DNA of 13,172 nt from the NCBI GenBank assembly GCA_005879435.1, contig VBKX01000247.1, positions 983 to 14,154 on the forward strand, given 5' to 3'. Each line of letters opens with the position of its first letter. Within the stretch, counting starts at the first letter, position 1. Below are positions 1 to 6,857 of the stretch, piece after piece. This DNA is from Deltaproteobacteria bacterium. Lineage in GTDB: Bacteria > Desulfobacterota > Binatia > UBA9968. Below the pieces are notes generated by a model. The model was not told the DNA's origin. It worked only from the letters and a program-made list of their open reading frames with translations, and ran no database searches. Made by a program: the position numbers and the translations under genes.

Positions 1-1
1 G

Positions 2-769
2 CGCGCCAACGCGTTCAAGGCGGATATTGTCAGCCTGCCGGAGCTCGAGCTGTCGATCATGATCAAGCGCAAGCTGTTGATGCGATATCAAGGCGTGGAA
101 AATTCTCTCTTTCCGCCGGAAAGCAAAGATCCGCACGGCTATTGGACCGGACTGTATACATCGGCTTGGGTGCCAGCGCACAATACCAAGATGGTTTCCA
201 AAGACGCCGCGCCGAAATCGTACAAAGATTTGCTCAATCCCAAGTGGAAGGGCGGCATCGCCATGGATAACGAGCCGTACAACTGGTTCGTGGTTTCGTT
301 GCGCTATTTGGAGCGGCGCGACGGCAAAGAGGCCGCGCTGGATTACATGAAAAAACTCGCGGCGCAGCAAATGCAATGGCGCAAGGGACATTCGCTGATC
401 GGGCAACTGATGGCGGCCGGCGAATTTCCCCTCGCCGCAGAGCTCCAGGTTCACACCGTGGAGCGCGCCAAAGCGCAGGGCGCGCCGGTGGAATGGTCGG
501 TGTTGGACGGCGTGATTCCGATTTCCAAAGTCGCCGCGGCGATCACCAGCACGGGGGCAAACGTTTACACCTCGGCGTTGTTCTACGATTTTCTCCTGTC
601 GCGACCGGGCATGGAGACAATTCGCGCGAGCCGAAGAATTCCGACGCGCCCCGACGTCACCGCGCCCTATTTGAAACCCTACAAACTGCTGCCGTTCGAG
701 CAGTCAGTGATGGATGACTTCGATAAGTACGTGGCGTTGTTTCGCGACACTTTCAAGCCGGCACAGTGA
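2..769 (+). CDS. ABC-transporter substrate-binding protein, C-terminal part (5' truncated by window edge)
   Basis: The reading frame is open from base 2 and ends at TGA 767-769, so the gene begins outside the window; the ATG at 59 is internal. The visible 255 residues look like lobe 2 and the closing part of a periplasmic type 2 solute-binding protein of the iron(III)/putrescine/thiamine-like extracellular family. Typical landmarks are a segment reading SYKDLLNPKWKGGIAMD, the GQLMAAGEFPLA stretch, and the late block containing ISKVAAAITSTGAN followed by FYDFLLSRPGMETI. Such proteins deliver a ligand to an inner-membrane permease. No permease or ATPase gene is visible here; they could lie upstream. 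The ligand cannot be read from sequence. The family call is fairly secure, the substrate unknown. Confidence 0.82.
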   Translation, partial: RANAFKADIVSLPELELSIMIKRKLLMRYQGVENSLFPPESKDPHGYWTGLYTSAWVPAHNTKMVSKDAAPKSYKDLLNPKWKGGIAMDNEPYNWFVVSLRYLERRDGKEAALDYMKKLAAQQMQWRKGHSLIGQLMAAGEFPLAAELQVHTVERAKAQGAPVEWSVLDGVIPISKVAAAITSTGANVYTSALFYDFLLSRPGMETIRASRRIPTRPDVTAPYLKPYKLLPFEQSVMDDFDKYVALFRDTFKPAQ

Positions 770-851
770 AAAATAACATACGTATGGATAGCGGCAGGCG
801 GCGCATCCAGACGCGCTAGGAAATTTCAAATGTAAAAGGAGCGGTGACCTC

Positions 852-1751
852 ATGGCTTTCCCCGATTTAGTAGCGCCGTATCAGTGGAATTTCCGACCGC
901 AGCGCCCCAGGCGACCCGCATGGTTCACGGAGTGGCCCGGCGGCGCCAGGATGGCGGTGACGCTCATCTTGCTGCACGAATGGGAATCCACACCGACCAT
1001 CGCCAGACCGATGCCCCAAGGCGCGCATCATACATTTGACTCCCTCGCGCTGGGCGGCCGCGAATATGGCGCCAGATTCGGCGTTTGGCGTCTCCTCGAT
1101 GTCCTCGACCGGCACCAAATCAAAGCCACGGTCGTCACGAGCGGGCTGGTCGCCGAGCTGTTCCCGGAAAGCGTGCGCGAGGTGAAGACGAGAGGTCACG
1201 AGGTCGCCACCCACGGATGGGATCAAGCGATGCATCCTCCTGTCTTCAAGACCAAGGATGACGAACGAAACTCCGTGGTTAAATCCGTCGCCGCATTGGA
1301 ACGGGTCGCTCAGCAGCGAATCGTCGGCTATATGTCCCCCGGGCCGCGGCCGACGCCGAACACGCTGGAGATATGCGCGGAGCAAGGATTTATTTGGACT
1401 GCCGACTATTCCGACTCGGATGTTCCTTATCTCATCGACGTCAACGGAAAAACAATCGTGTCCGTGGGCTATGTCATGCCGAATTACACCGACAACGACC
1501 TCGTGCCGCTAGGCCTGGAGGCGGGACTAAAGCAATTGCAGCTCGCGTTCGATGCCAGTTACGAGGAGTCTCGCAGGCATCCAATGAAATTTTGTTACGC
1601 GTGCCATGTGCACGTAAGCGGTAGATCCGGAATGAGCAAGCTGCTCGATCATTTCATCGGCTATGTCCAAGGTCACGATGGAGCGCGGTTTTACCCGTGC
1701 ATTGACATTGCGAATTACTGGCTCGAAAAGGAAGGAAGCAAGGTTCCGTAG
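852..1751 (+). CDS. Polysaccharide deacetylase-like (NodB homology) protein with a divergent metal site
   Basis: A 299-residue protein with the NodB homology fold of carbohydrate esterase family 4, closest in layout to the PuuE/HpPgdA-like branch. Seen: GHEVATHGWDQ (residues 115-125, motif 2), YMSPGPRPTPNT (160-171), and a late HVHVSGR (252-258) resembling the HPHVSGR motif of that branch. The usual acidic motif 1 (Asp-Asp) is replaced by LHEWES (41-46), and the second His of motif 2 is Gln125. Known family chemistry is hydrolysis of N-acetyl or other C-N amide bonds in sugars or small cyclic amides. The substrate here is unknown and catalysis is uncertain given the altered ligands. No signal peptide is seen, so it is probably cytoplasmic. 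An AAAAGGAG ribosome site at 834-841 supports the ATG. It converges on lhgO with only 7 bp between the two stop codons. Confidence 0.8.
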   Translation: MAFPDLVAPYQWNFRPQRPRRPAWFTEWPGGARMAVTLILLHEWESTPTIARPMPQGAHHTFDSLALGGREYGARFGVWRLLDVLDRHQIKATVVTSGLVAELFPESVREVKTRGHEVATHGWDQAMHPPVFKTKDDERNSVVKSVAALERVAQQRIVGYMSPGPRPTPNTLEICAEQGFIWTADYSDSDVPYLIDVNGKTIVSVGYVMPNYTDNDLVPLGLEAGLKQLQLAFDASYEESRRHPMKFCYACHVHVSGRSGMSKLLDHFIGYVQGHDGARFYPCIDIANYWLEKEGSKVP

Positions 1752-1758
1752 GATTCTA

Positions 1759-2961
1759 TCAGTGCTGTAGTTGAAAATTTTTCTCGGCCATCTCGCAGAT
1801 TTGCTGGCCGATGGCGAGCGACGCCGTGGCGCCGGGCGACGGCGCGTTAAGCACGTGAATGGCGTTGCGGGTTTGTCTGATGACAAAGTCGTCCACCAGC
1901 GCGCCGCTGGCGGATACGGCTTGCGCGCGCACGCCGGCGCCGCCGGGAACGAGATCGCTCTCGCGGATTTCCGGCAGCAGCTTTTGCAGGGCGCGCACGA
2001 ATGCCGACTTGCTAAGTGAGCGGTACAGCTCACCAAAACCGGTCTGCCAATATTTGCCCGTGATCGCCCAAAAACCCTTGAATGAAATCGTGCGCCACAG
2101 ATCGGTGAGATTGATATCGGTGTGGCGGTAGCCCTCGCGCGCGTAGGCGAACACGGCGTTGGGACCGGCTTCCACTCCGCCTTTAGCCATGCGCGTGAAG
2201 TGAACGCCCAAAAACGGAAAGGTCGGATCGGGCACAGGGTAAATTAAATTTCGCACCAAGAATTGCCGCTCCGGCGCGATCTTGTAGTATTCCCCGCGAA
2301 ACGGAATGATGCGGTGCTCCTCCTCGCTATTGTTATCGCCGCCCATCATTTGCGCGACGATGTCCGATTGGAGGCCGCAGCAGTTGATCAAGTGTTTGGT
2401 GCGATAATCGCCGCCGGAGGTTTGCAGGACGATTTCCTCGGGGCGGTTCAGGATACCCACCACCCGTTGGGACAGGCGAATGTCGCCGCCCGCGTCACGA
2501 ATTTTCTCGGCGTAAGCCGCGGCGACTTTTTTGTAGTCGATGATGCCGGTTTCGGGAACATGGAGACCTTTGATGCCGGTGGCGTGCGGTTCGAGTTCTT
2601 TCAGCTTTTCAGGCCCGATAATTTCTAGATCTTTGAGGCCATTCGCTATCCCTCGCCGATGGAGTTCCTCTAGGCGCGGCAGTTCTTCTTGACTGGTGGC
2701 GACGACGACCTTGCCACAGATTTCGTAGGGTATAGCATTGTCGTCGCAAAACGCCATTAACTCTCTGCGACCGGTGACGCAGGAGCGCGCTTTGAGAGAT
2801 CCCGGCCGGTAATAAAGGCCGGAGTGGATCACGCCGCTGTTGTTACCGGTTTGATGGCGCGCGAGCTCAGCTTCTTTCTCCAGGATCAGCAGACGTAAAT
2901 TTGGATGCGCACGAATCAGCTTCAGCGCGGTGGCGAGACCGAGGATACCGCCGCCGATCAT
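1759..2961 (-). CDS. lhgO: L-2-hydroxyglutarate oxidase/dehydrogenase, FAD-dependent (N-terminus possibly short)
   Basis: A 400-residue DAO-superfamily flavoprotein closely resembling E. coli LhgO (YgaF, about 422 residues), which oxidises L-2-hydroxyglutarate to 2-oxoglutarate at the membrane and passes electrons to quinone. Seen: dinucleotide motif GGGILG (3-8), the family block HQTGNNSGVIHSGLYY (36-51), PFRGEYYKIAPE, PVPDPTFPFLGVHFTR, GPNAVFAYAREGY, GVRAQAVSASGALVDDF and a C-terminal NAPSPGATASLAIG. The ATG at 2961 leaves only Met-Ile before the first glycine, whereas relatives have about five more residues. The same frame is open upstream to a TAA at 3105-3103 but contains no ATG, GTG, TTG or CTG, so either the protein is slightly short or it starts at a rare codon. 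The ribosome site is weak. It lies 62 bp after the amidohydrolase gene and is probably co-transcribed with it. Confidence 0.88.
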   Translation of the reverse strand: MIGGGILGLATALKLIRAHPNLRLLILEKEAELARHQTGNNSGVIHSGLYYRPGSLKARSCVTGRRELMAFCDDNAIPYEICGKVVVATSQEELPRLEELHRRGIANGLKDLEIIGPEKLKELEPHATGIKGLHVPETGIIDYKKVAAAYAEKIRDAGGDIRLSQRVVGILNRPEEIVLQTSGGDYRTKHLINCCGLQSDIVAQMMGGDNNSEEEHRIIPFRGEYYKIAPERQFLVRNLIYPVPDPTFPFLGVHFTRMAKGGVEAGPNAVFAYAREGYRHTDINLTDLWRTISFKGFWAITGKYWQTGFGELYRSLSKSAFVRALQKLLPEIRESDLVPGGAGVRAQAVSASGALVDDFVIRQTRNAIHVLNAPSPGATASLAIGQQICEMAEKNFQLQH

Positions 2962-2975
2962 AACGGAATGCGCTC

Positions 2976-3020
2976 GTTCAAGTTGTTCAAAAGGTTCAAA
3001 TCGTGCAAGCCGTTTGCAGA
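2976..3020. repeat. 9-bp tandem repeat (GTTCAAnnn), five units
   Basis: Three clean units start at 2976, 2985 and 2994 (GTTCAAGTT, GTTCAAAAG, GTTCAAATC) and two degenerate ones follow at 3003 (GTGCAAGCC) and 3012 (GTTTGCAGA), all in 9-bp register. The array fills most of the gap between the amidohydrolase stop and the lhgO start on the minus strand, ending 15 bp before the lhgO ATG. Because the period is 9 bp it keeps reading frame. Function unknown; it may be a small intergenic repeat element or slippage-derived sequence. Confidence 0.7.
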
Positions 3021-3023
3021 GAA

Positions 3024-3959
3024 CTATAGATGCAGCAGGCGGCGGGAGTTTTTTCCCATGAAACCTTTTACATGCTCGGGATTGGACTGCGCCAAGATGG
3101 CGTTAAAGCTTCTGTTTAGCCGATCGAGCCCGCCGCCATAGTCGGATCCGAACACCATGTTGTTCTCGCCCATCTTGTCGATGAGAAACGACAGCGTCCG
3201 GGCATCGGAGCTGGCGCAGTCGATGAGAAAGTGTTCGAGGAAAATTTCCGAATAGCGCCGCTCACCGTCGGGCCCTTTGTGCTTCCAAAAAAAACGGTGG
3301 AGCAAGAGCGGCAAGCCGCCGCCGGAACTGCGGATGACAATTCTTAAGTTCGGATAGCGATCGAACAAGCCGCTCGCGATCATGCGCAAGCAGCACTCGG
3401 CGACTTCGCCGTCCGACAGCACGGCGTACGCGACGCCTGCGCCGCCGTCTTCGAGGCGGGCGAGGGTCGGATCTTGCGCGGTGCCGGCGCCGTGCATAAA
3501 GATCGGCAAGTTGAGCTCGGAGATCTTTGCGAAGATGGGATCCATCTCGGGCGTGTCGACCAGCATCTTGCCGTCGACGTGCGGGTAAAGCAGCACGGCG
3601 CGAAAACCTTGTTTTGCCGTCCGGGCGATCTCCGCTACCGAGGCGGCGATGTTCTTGAGCGATAGCGCGGTGACGCCCAGCAAGCGGTCTTTATGGCCCT
3701 CGAGCCGCTCCGCGAGCACGTTGTTCGACATGCGCACGATGTCGAGCGCTTGATCCGGCGGCAATTGATCCGCATAGACGCCGGCCCCCTGACAAATAAG
3801 CTGCACATCGACTCCCGCTTCATCCATTTCCCTGATGCGCTTGGAAAAATCCGGCGAATCCAGGGCATCGATGTGAGGCCGCTTGCCGGTGAGGTCCTTG
3901 ATTCGATCCGAGATTTCCGGAGCCGTGTGATGCGAATGCCAATCGATATTTGTTGCCAT
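3024..3959 (-). CDS. Amidohydrolase 2 family (ACMSD-like TIM-barrel) protein
   Basis: A 311-residue protein of the amidohydrolase-related family (PF04909), which includes decarboxylases and hydrolases such as ACMSD. Seen: the N-terminal metal motif DWHSHH (6-11, giving His8 and His10), FMHG with His156, the YPNLRIVIRSSGGGLP block (202-217) and FGSDYGGG with Asp273. In ACMSD-type enzymes the glycine run is preceded by a His that acts at the metal site; here that position is Ser212, so activity may be altered. A TIM-barrel pattern of helices and strands runs throughout and length is normal. The ATG is supported by AAAGGAG just upstream (complement of about 3969-3975). It is first of a two-gene minus-strand unit with lhgO, suggesting a role in organic-acid or aromatic-derivative breakdown, but the substrate is not known. 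Confidence 0.82.
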   Translation of the reverse strand: MATNIDWHSHHTAPEISDRIKDLTGKRPHIDALDSPDFSKRIREMDEAGVDVQLICQGAGVYADQLPPDQALDIVRMSNNVLAERLEGHKDRLLGVTALSLKNIAASVAEIARTAKQGFRAVLLYPHVDGKMLVDTPEMDPIFAKISELNLPIFMHGAGTAQDPTLARLEDGGAGVAYAVLSDGEVAECCLRMIASGLFDRYPNLRIVIRSSGGGLPLLLHRFFWKHKGPDGERRYSEIFLEHFLIDCASSDARTLSFLIDKMGENNMVFGSDYGGGLDRLNRSFNAILAQSNPEHVKGFMGKNSRRLLHL

Positions 3960-3992
3960 GGGGGCTTTCTCCTTTACCTGGTCGGTAAGTTC

Positions 3993-4021
3993 GGAATACT
4001 GCGGGTATTGCGGCGAGTCAA
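3993..4021 (-). promoter_or_regulatory. Candidate sigma70-like promoter for the amidohydrolase-lhgO unit
   Basis: On the minus strand, TTGACT (complement of 4016-4021; 5/6 to the -35 consensus) is followed after exactly 17 nt by TATTCC (complement of 3993-3998; a weak -10). Predicted transcription would begin about 27 nt upstream of the amidohydrolase ATG, leaving room for its ribosome site. The rest of the 174-bp gap 3960-4133 shows no gene; I did not find a clear intrinsic terminator for the mla operon in it. Confidence 0.42.
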
Positions 4022-4133
4022 GGGCGGTTTTCGGAAGGTCCGCGGTATGGTTCGCCGCCGTGGGATTACATCGGGCGTGCCGGGCCGACCGATGATTTAG
4101 GGGTCATGGCGTGCGGACGAGAAGAATTTATTT

Positions 4134-4763
4134 TCACTGTGATTTTTTCGGCGCGACGAAATCGGTTTTGTTTTTGAGGCGGCTTAAGAGATCTTCGTAG
4201 GACGAATGGGAAATGACTCGGTTGAATTGCGACCGGTAGTTATTCACTAGACTTATGTTCTCAGCGACGACGTCATATACCTTCCATTCGTTGCTGACCA
4301 AATGCGCCCTGTAGTTGATGGAATATTCTTCCCCCTTGGCGGTAAAAATCTTGCTGCCGACATCGGCGTAGGTGCCGTCGACCCGCTCGTTGACGTAAAC
4401 AATTTTTTCGTCCGTGTAGGACTCGATGATATCCGCGTAGGCGCGCTCGAGGACCTCGGTGAAGAGCCGCACGAATTCCTCTTGTTCCTGGGGCGTGCGA
4501 CGACGCCAATGCGCTCCGAGAGCGCGTTTGGCCATCTCGGTAAAGTCAAAGCGCGCGAATAAAATCTGCTTCAGTTGGTCGCGGCGATCTTTGAGCTTTG
4601 CCGCCGGTTTCAGTTTCGGATCTCTAAGCACCGTGAGGGCATTATCGACGGTGGTCTTAATCTGATCGGTCGGCAGTCCGGCGTCGGCCTGTGCCGTGAT
4701 TGCCGCCAGAATCAACAACAGGAATGCGAATACTTTTGTCGTGCGACTACTTCTGAGCGTCAT
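4134..4763 (-). CDS. mlaC: MlaC/Ttg2D-type periplasmic phospholipid carrier
   Basis: A 209-residue protein of the MlaC (Tol_Tol_Ttg2, PF05494) family, which shuttles phospholipid through the periplasm between the MlaFED inner-membrane complex and the outer membrane. Seen: an N-terminal signal peptide with hydrophobic core VFAFLLLILAAITA and likely cleavage after the AQADA region (about 24-28), then the family landmarks FDFTEMAKRALGAHWRRRTPQEQEEFVRLFTEVLERAYADII, a central beta-rich part, and the block WKVYDVVAENISLVNNYRSQF before the C-terminal helix. Its ATG lies inside the end of mlaD (17-bp overlap), so translation is probably coupled. It is the last gene of the mla operon; TGA stop. The call is strong from both sequence and operon position. 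Confidence 0.93.
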   Translation of the reverse strand: MTLRSSRTTKVFAFLLLILAAITAQADAGLPTDQIKTTVDNALTVLRDPKLKPAAKLKDRRDQLKQILFARFDFTEMAKRALGAHWRRRTPQEQEEFVRLFTEVLERAYADIIESYTDEKIVYVNERVDGTYADVGSKIFTAKGEEYSINYRAHLVSNEWKVYDVVAENISLVNNYRSQFNRVISHSSYEDLLSRLKNKTDFVAPKKSQ

Positions 4764-5223
4764 CTTTTTTTCCGCTTTTCGATGTTAGATCGCCGCCGAC
4801 GATCTTGCCAATCAAGTCAGGGATGTCCGGCGGCGAGTCGGTTTCCCGAATCTTCCCGCCGGGGGGAATGATTTTATCCGAGGCGCCCGGCGTTATCAGC
4901 ACAAATTTGTCGCCGATTAGACCCCGCGCGCGAACGGAAGCGATGACATCGTCCTGCAGCTTGATTCCATCACTGACTCTCAGCGTCAGGCGCGCGCGGT
5001 CGTCGGCTAAGCCGATGCCTTCCACTTTACCGATATGGACGCCGGCAATTTCCACCGGGTCACCGAGCTTGAGTCCGGCCACAGAGACAAAATCGGCAAT
5101 GACGATATAACCTTGCGAGCCGAACAGCTCAAGTTTACCAAGGCGAATCGCGAGATAACCCAGGCAGACGAGCCCCAGGAGGACAAAGACGCCGACGATG
5201 ATATCAGTGCGCGATTGGTTCAC
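4747..5223 (-). CDS. mlaD: MlaD, MCE-domain lipid-transport subunit
   Basis: A 158-residue protein with one N-terminal membrane helix (about 8-27, IIVGVFVLLGLVCLGYLAI) followed by a single MCE domain (about 38-115, including DFVSVAGLKLGDPVEIAGVHIGKV and ARGLIGDKFVLI) and a short charged tail. MlaD subunits form a hexameric ring in the periplasm on top of the MlaE permease and conduct phospholipid. The start is GTG at 5223, preceded by AGGAG that overlaps the TAG stop of mlaF, so translation is coupled to mlaF. The end overlaps mlaC by 17 bp. Length is typical of short bacterial MlaD. Confidence 0.94.
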   Translation of the reverse strand: MNQSRTDIIVGVFVLLGLVCLGYLAIRLGKLELFGSQGYIVIADFVSVAGLKLGDPVEIAGVHIGKVEGIGLADDRARLTLRVSDGIKLQDDVIASVRARGLIGDKFVLITPGASDKIIPPGGKIRETDSPPDIPDLIGKIVGGDLTSKSGKKDDAQK

Positions 5224-5234
5224 TTTTGCAACTC

Positions 5235-5981
5235 CTACAGAACATGGATGGGCCCTTCGGTCTTGCCTTGAATAAATTGCTGCACGACCGGATTTTGCGA
5301 GGCGCGAAAAGTTTTCGGCGGCGAAAGTTCTTCAATAACGCCGTTGGCGAGCATAGCAACGTAATCGGAGATGTCAAAGACCTGGGGAATGGTGTGGCTG
5401 ATCAGAACCCCGGTGAAACCGAAAGTCGCATGCATGCGCGCGATCAGTTGATGGATGCTGCTTGCCAAGATCGGATCGAGGCCTGTCGTCGGTTCGTCGA
5501 ATAGAACGATCTCCGGATCCATGATCAGAGCGCGGGCCAAACCGGCGCGCTTTTTCATCCCGCCGCTCAGTTCCGCGGGAAGTTTCCCGCCCATCTCGCC
5601 TAAGCCCACCTGTTCCAATCGTTCCTCGACCTTTTTTTTAATTTCAGTTGCCGTGCTCTCGGTTTTTTCTCTCAGCGGAAAGGCGACGTTATCGAAGACG
5701 GTCATCGAATCGAGTAAGGCAGCGCCTTGAAAGAGCACGCCGAATTTAGCGCGAATCTCGTACAGTTCTTTTTGCGGAAGTTTGACGATGTCCACACTGT
5801 CCACGAAAACCTCGCCCTCGTCGGGCCGCAGCAAAGCATTCAAGTGTCTGAGTAAGACGGTTTTACCGCAGCCGCTGGTGCCGACAATCGTCGTGATCTT
5901 GCCTGTCGCAAACTCCAAGTTCACTCCCTTGAGCACCTGCTGACCACGAAAGCCCTTGTGTAGATTAACGACGCGGATCAT
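5235..5981 (-). CDS. mlaF: MlaF, ABC-transporter ATPase of the phospholipid transport complex
   Basis: A 248-residue ABC ATPase. Counting from the ATG at 5981: Walker A GTSGCGKT (34-41), Q-loop Gln85, signature LSGGMKKR (138-145), Walker B IVLFDE (158-163) with the following PTTGLDP, and the switch His196 in ISHT. The LSGGMxxR signature and the FPLRE segment are typical of MlaF/Ttg2A. I chose the ATG at 5981 rather than a TTG at 6035, because the latter lies inside mlaE and adds 18 unrelated residues, while 5981 starts directly at the domain (MIRVVNLHKGF) and is 4 nt after the mlaE stop, suggesting re-initiation. It powers MlaE/MlaD phospholipid movement at the inner membrane. The usual partner MlaB (STAS) is not encoded in this operon. 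Confidence 0.94.
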   Translation of the reverse strand: MIRVVNLHKGFRGQQVLKGVNLEFATGKITTIVGTSGCGKTVLLRHLNALLRPDEGEVFVDSVDIVKLPQKELYEIRAKFGVLFQGAALLDSMTVFDNVAFPLREKTESTATEIKKKVEERLEQVGLGEMGGKLPAELSGGMKKRAGLARALIMDPEIVLFDEPTTGLDPILASSIHQLIARMHATFGFTGVLISHTIPQVFDISDYVAMLANGVIEELSPPKTFRASQNPVVQQFIQGKTEGPIHVL

Positions 5982-5985
5982 CGTG

Positions 5986-6756
5986 TCAAAGCATGATGGA
6001 AGTGAGGAAATAGTCCCAGACGAGTATGAGCACAAAGGAAAGCACCACGGACTCCGTCGTGGCTTGGCTTACGCCGGTAGCCATGGGCGGAGCATAAAAT
6101 CCTTTGTAGCAACAAATCCAGGTGATGATGAGTCCAAAGGAGAGGGATTTGACAAAGCCGCTGTAGACATCATGGAAGACGATGCTGTTTTCCATGCCTG
6201 CAAAGAAGCTTCCGGAACTAACCCCCAGAAGACTGACGCCGACTACATAAGAACCGAAAATCCCGATGACATCGAAAATAGCGGTCAGTAGAGGCATGGC
6301 AAGGAGGCTCGCGATAACGCGCGGCGAGACAAGATATTTGACCGGATTGATCGCCATCGAATCGAGCGCATCGATCTGTTCGGTGGCGCGCATGGTTCCC
6401 AGCTCGGCCGCCATGGCCGACCCCGTTCGGCCGGTAACCATGAATGCCGAGAGCACCGGACCGAGCTCGCGCAACAAGCCCAAGGCCGTCGCCGACCCGA
6501 GCCAACTTTCGGCATTGAATTTTCGCAAGCTGTAATAGCCTTGAAAGCCCATGACCATGCCGGTGAAAAATCCCGAGAGGGCGACGACCGAAAGCGATTC
6601 CACGCCAATCGTTTTAATATGATGGATGATGAGATAAATCTTGGCTGGACGACGGAAGGCCAGAAATATCGCCGACATGAGGAACGAGAACATCCTGCCC
6701 ATGCCGGCGATCTGTTCCGTCGCATAACGGCCGATTCGGCCCAGAAGGGAAAGCAT
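5986..6756 (-). CDS. mlaE: MlaE, inner-membrane permease of the phospholipid transport complex
   Basis: A 256-residue MlaE-family (PF02405) permease. Seen: the amphipathic N-terminal part, hydrophobic segments near residues 56-76, 95-110, 150-180, 200-218 and 235-255, and highly conserved family blocks LGLLRELGPVLSAFMVTGRTGSAMAAELGTM and TEQIDALDSMAINPVKYLVSPR, which contain the coupling and elbow regions that contact MlaF. The C-terminal block GVSQATTESVVLSFVLILVWDYFLT is also typical. First gene of the E-F-D-C operon; the next ATG is 4 nt past its stop. The ribosome site before ATG 6756 is weak (AAGAA). It faces trmN6 across a 101-bp divergent gap. Confidence 0.94.
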   Translation of the reverse strand: MLSLLGRIGRYATEQIAGMGRMFSFLMSAIFLAFRRPAKIYLIIHHIKTIGVESLSVVALSGFFTGMVMGFQGYYSLRKFNAESWLGSATALGLLRELGPVLSAFMVTGRTGSAMAAELGTMRATEQIDALDSMAINPVKYLVSPRVIASLLAMPLLTAIFDVIGIFGSYVVGVSLLGVSSGSFFAGMENSIVFHDVYSGFVKSLSFGLIITWICCYKGFYAPPMATGVSQATTESVVLSFVLILVWDYFLTSIML

Positions 6757-6799
6757 GTGTTCTTAGCGTGAAGCGAAACGAAGTTCTGGAATTCAAAAC

Positions 6800-6828
6800 T
6801 TAATATAGAAATCTACCGCTCATTGCAA
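6800..6828 (-). promoter_or_regulatory. Candidate promoter for the mla operon
   Basis: On the minus strand TTGCAA (6823-6828, 4/6 to -35) is followed by a 17-nt spacer and TATTAA (complement of 6800-6805, 4/6 to -10), predicting a start about 37 nt before the mlaE ATG. The same AT-rich stretch holds a possible plus-strand -10 (TATAGA, 6804-6809) that could serve trmN6, so the two divergent promoters may overlap. Match quality is modest. Confidence 0.35.
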
Positions 6829-6857
6829 GATAGAGGAGCAATTACGAGGTTTATTAT

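Noticed and set aside
777..786. Perfect 10-bp palindrome CATACGTATG after the solute-binding protein gene
   Set aside because: Too short to call an operator or terminator alone; no T-tract and no second copy seen.
1527..2036. 169-codon minus-strand open frame overlapping the ends of the deacetylase gene and lhgO
   Set aside because: Overlaps two confidently assigned genes and reads as low-complexity Arg/Ser/Ala-rich sequence.
4040..4133. Possible terminator after mlaC
   Set aside because: Only a 5-bp ATCGG/CCGAT stem with a large loop and no T-tract was found on the minus strand.
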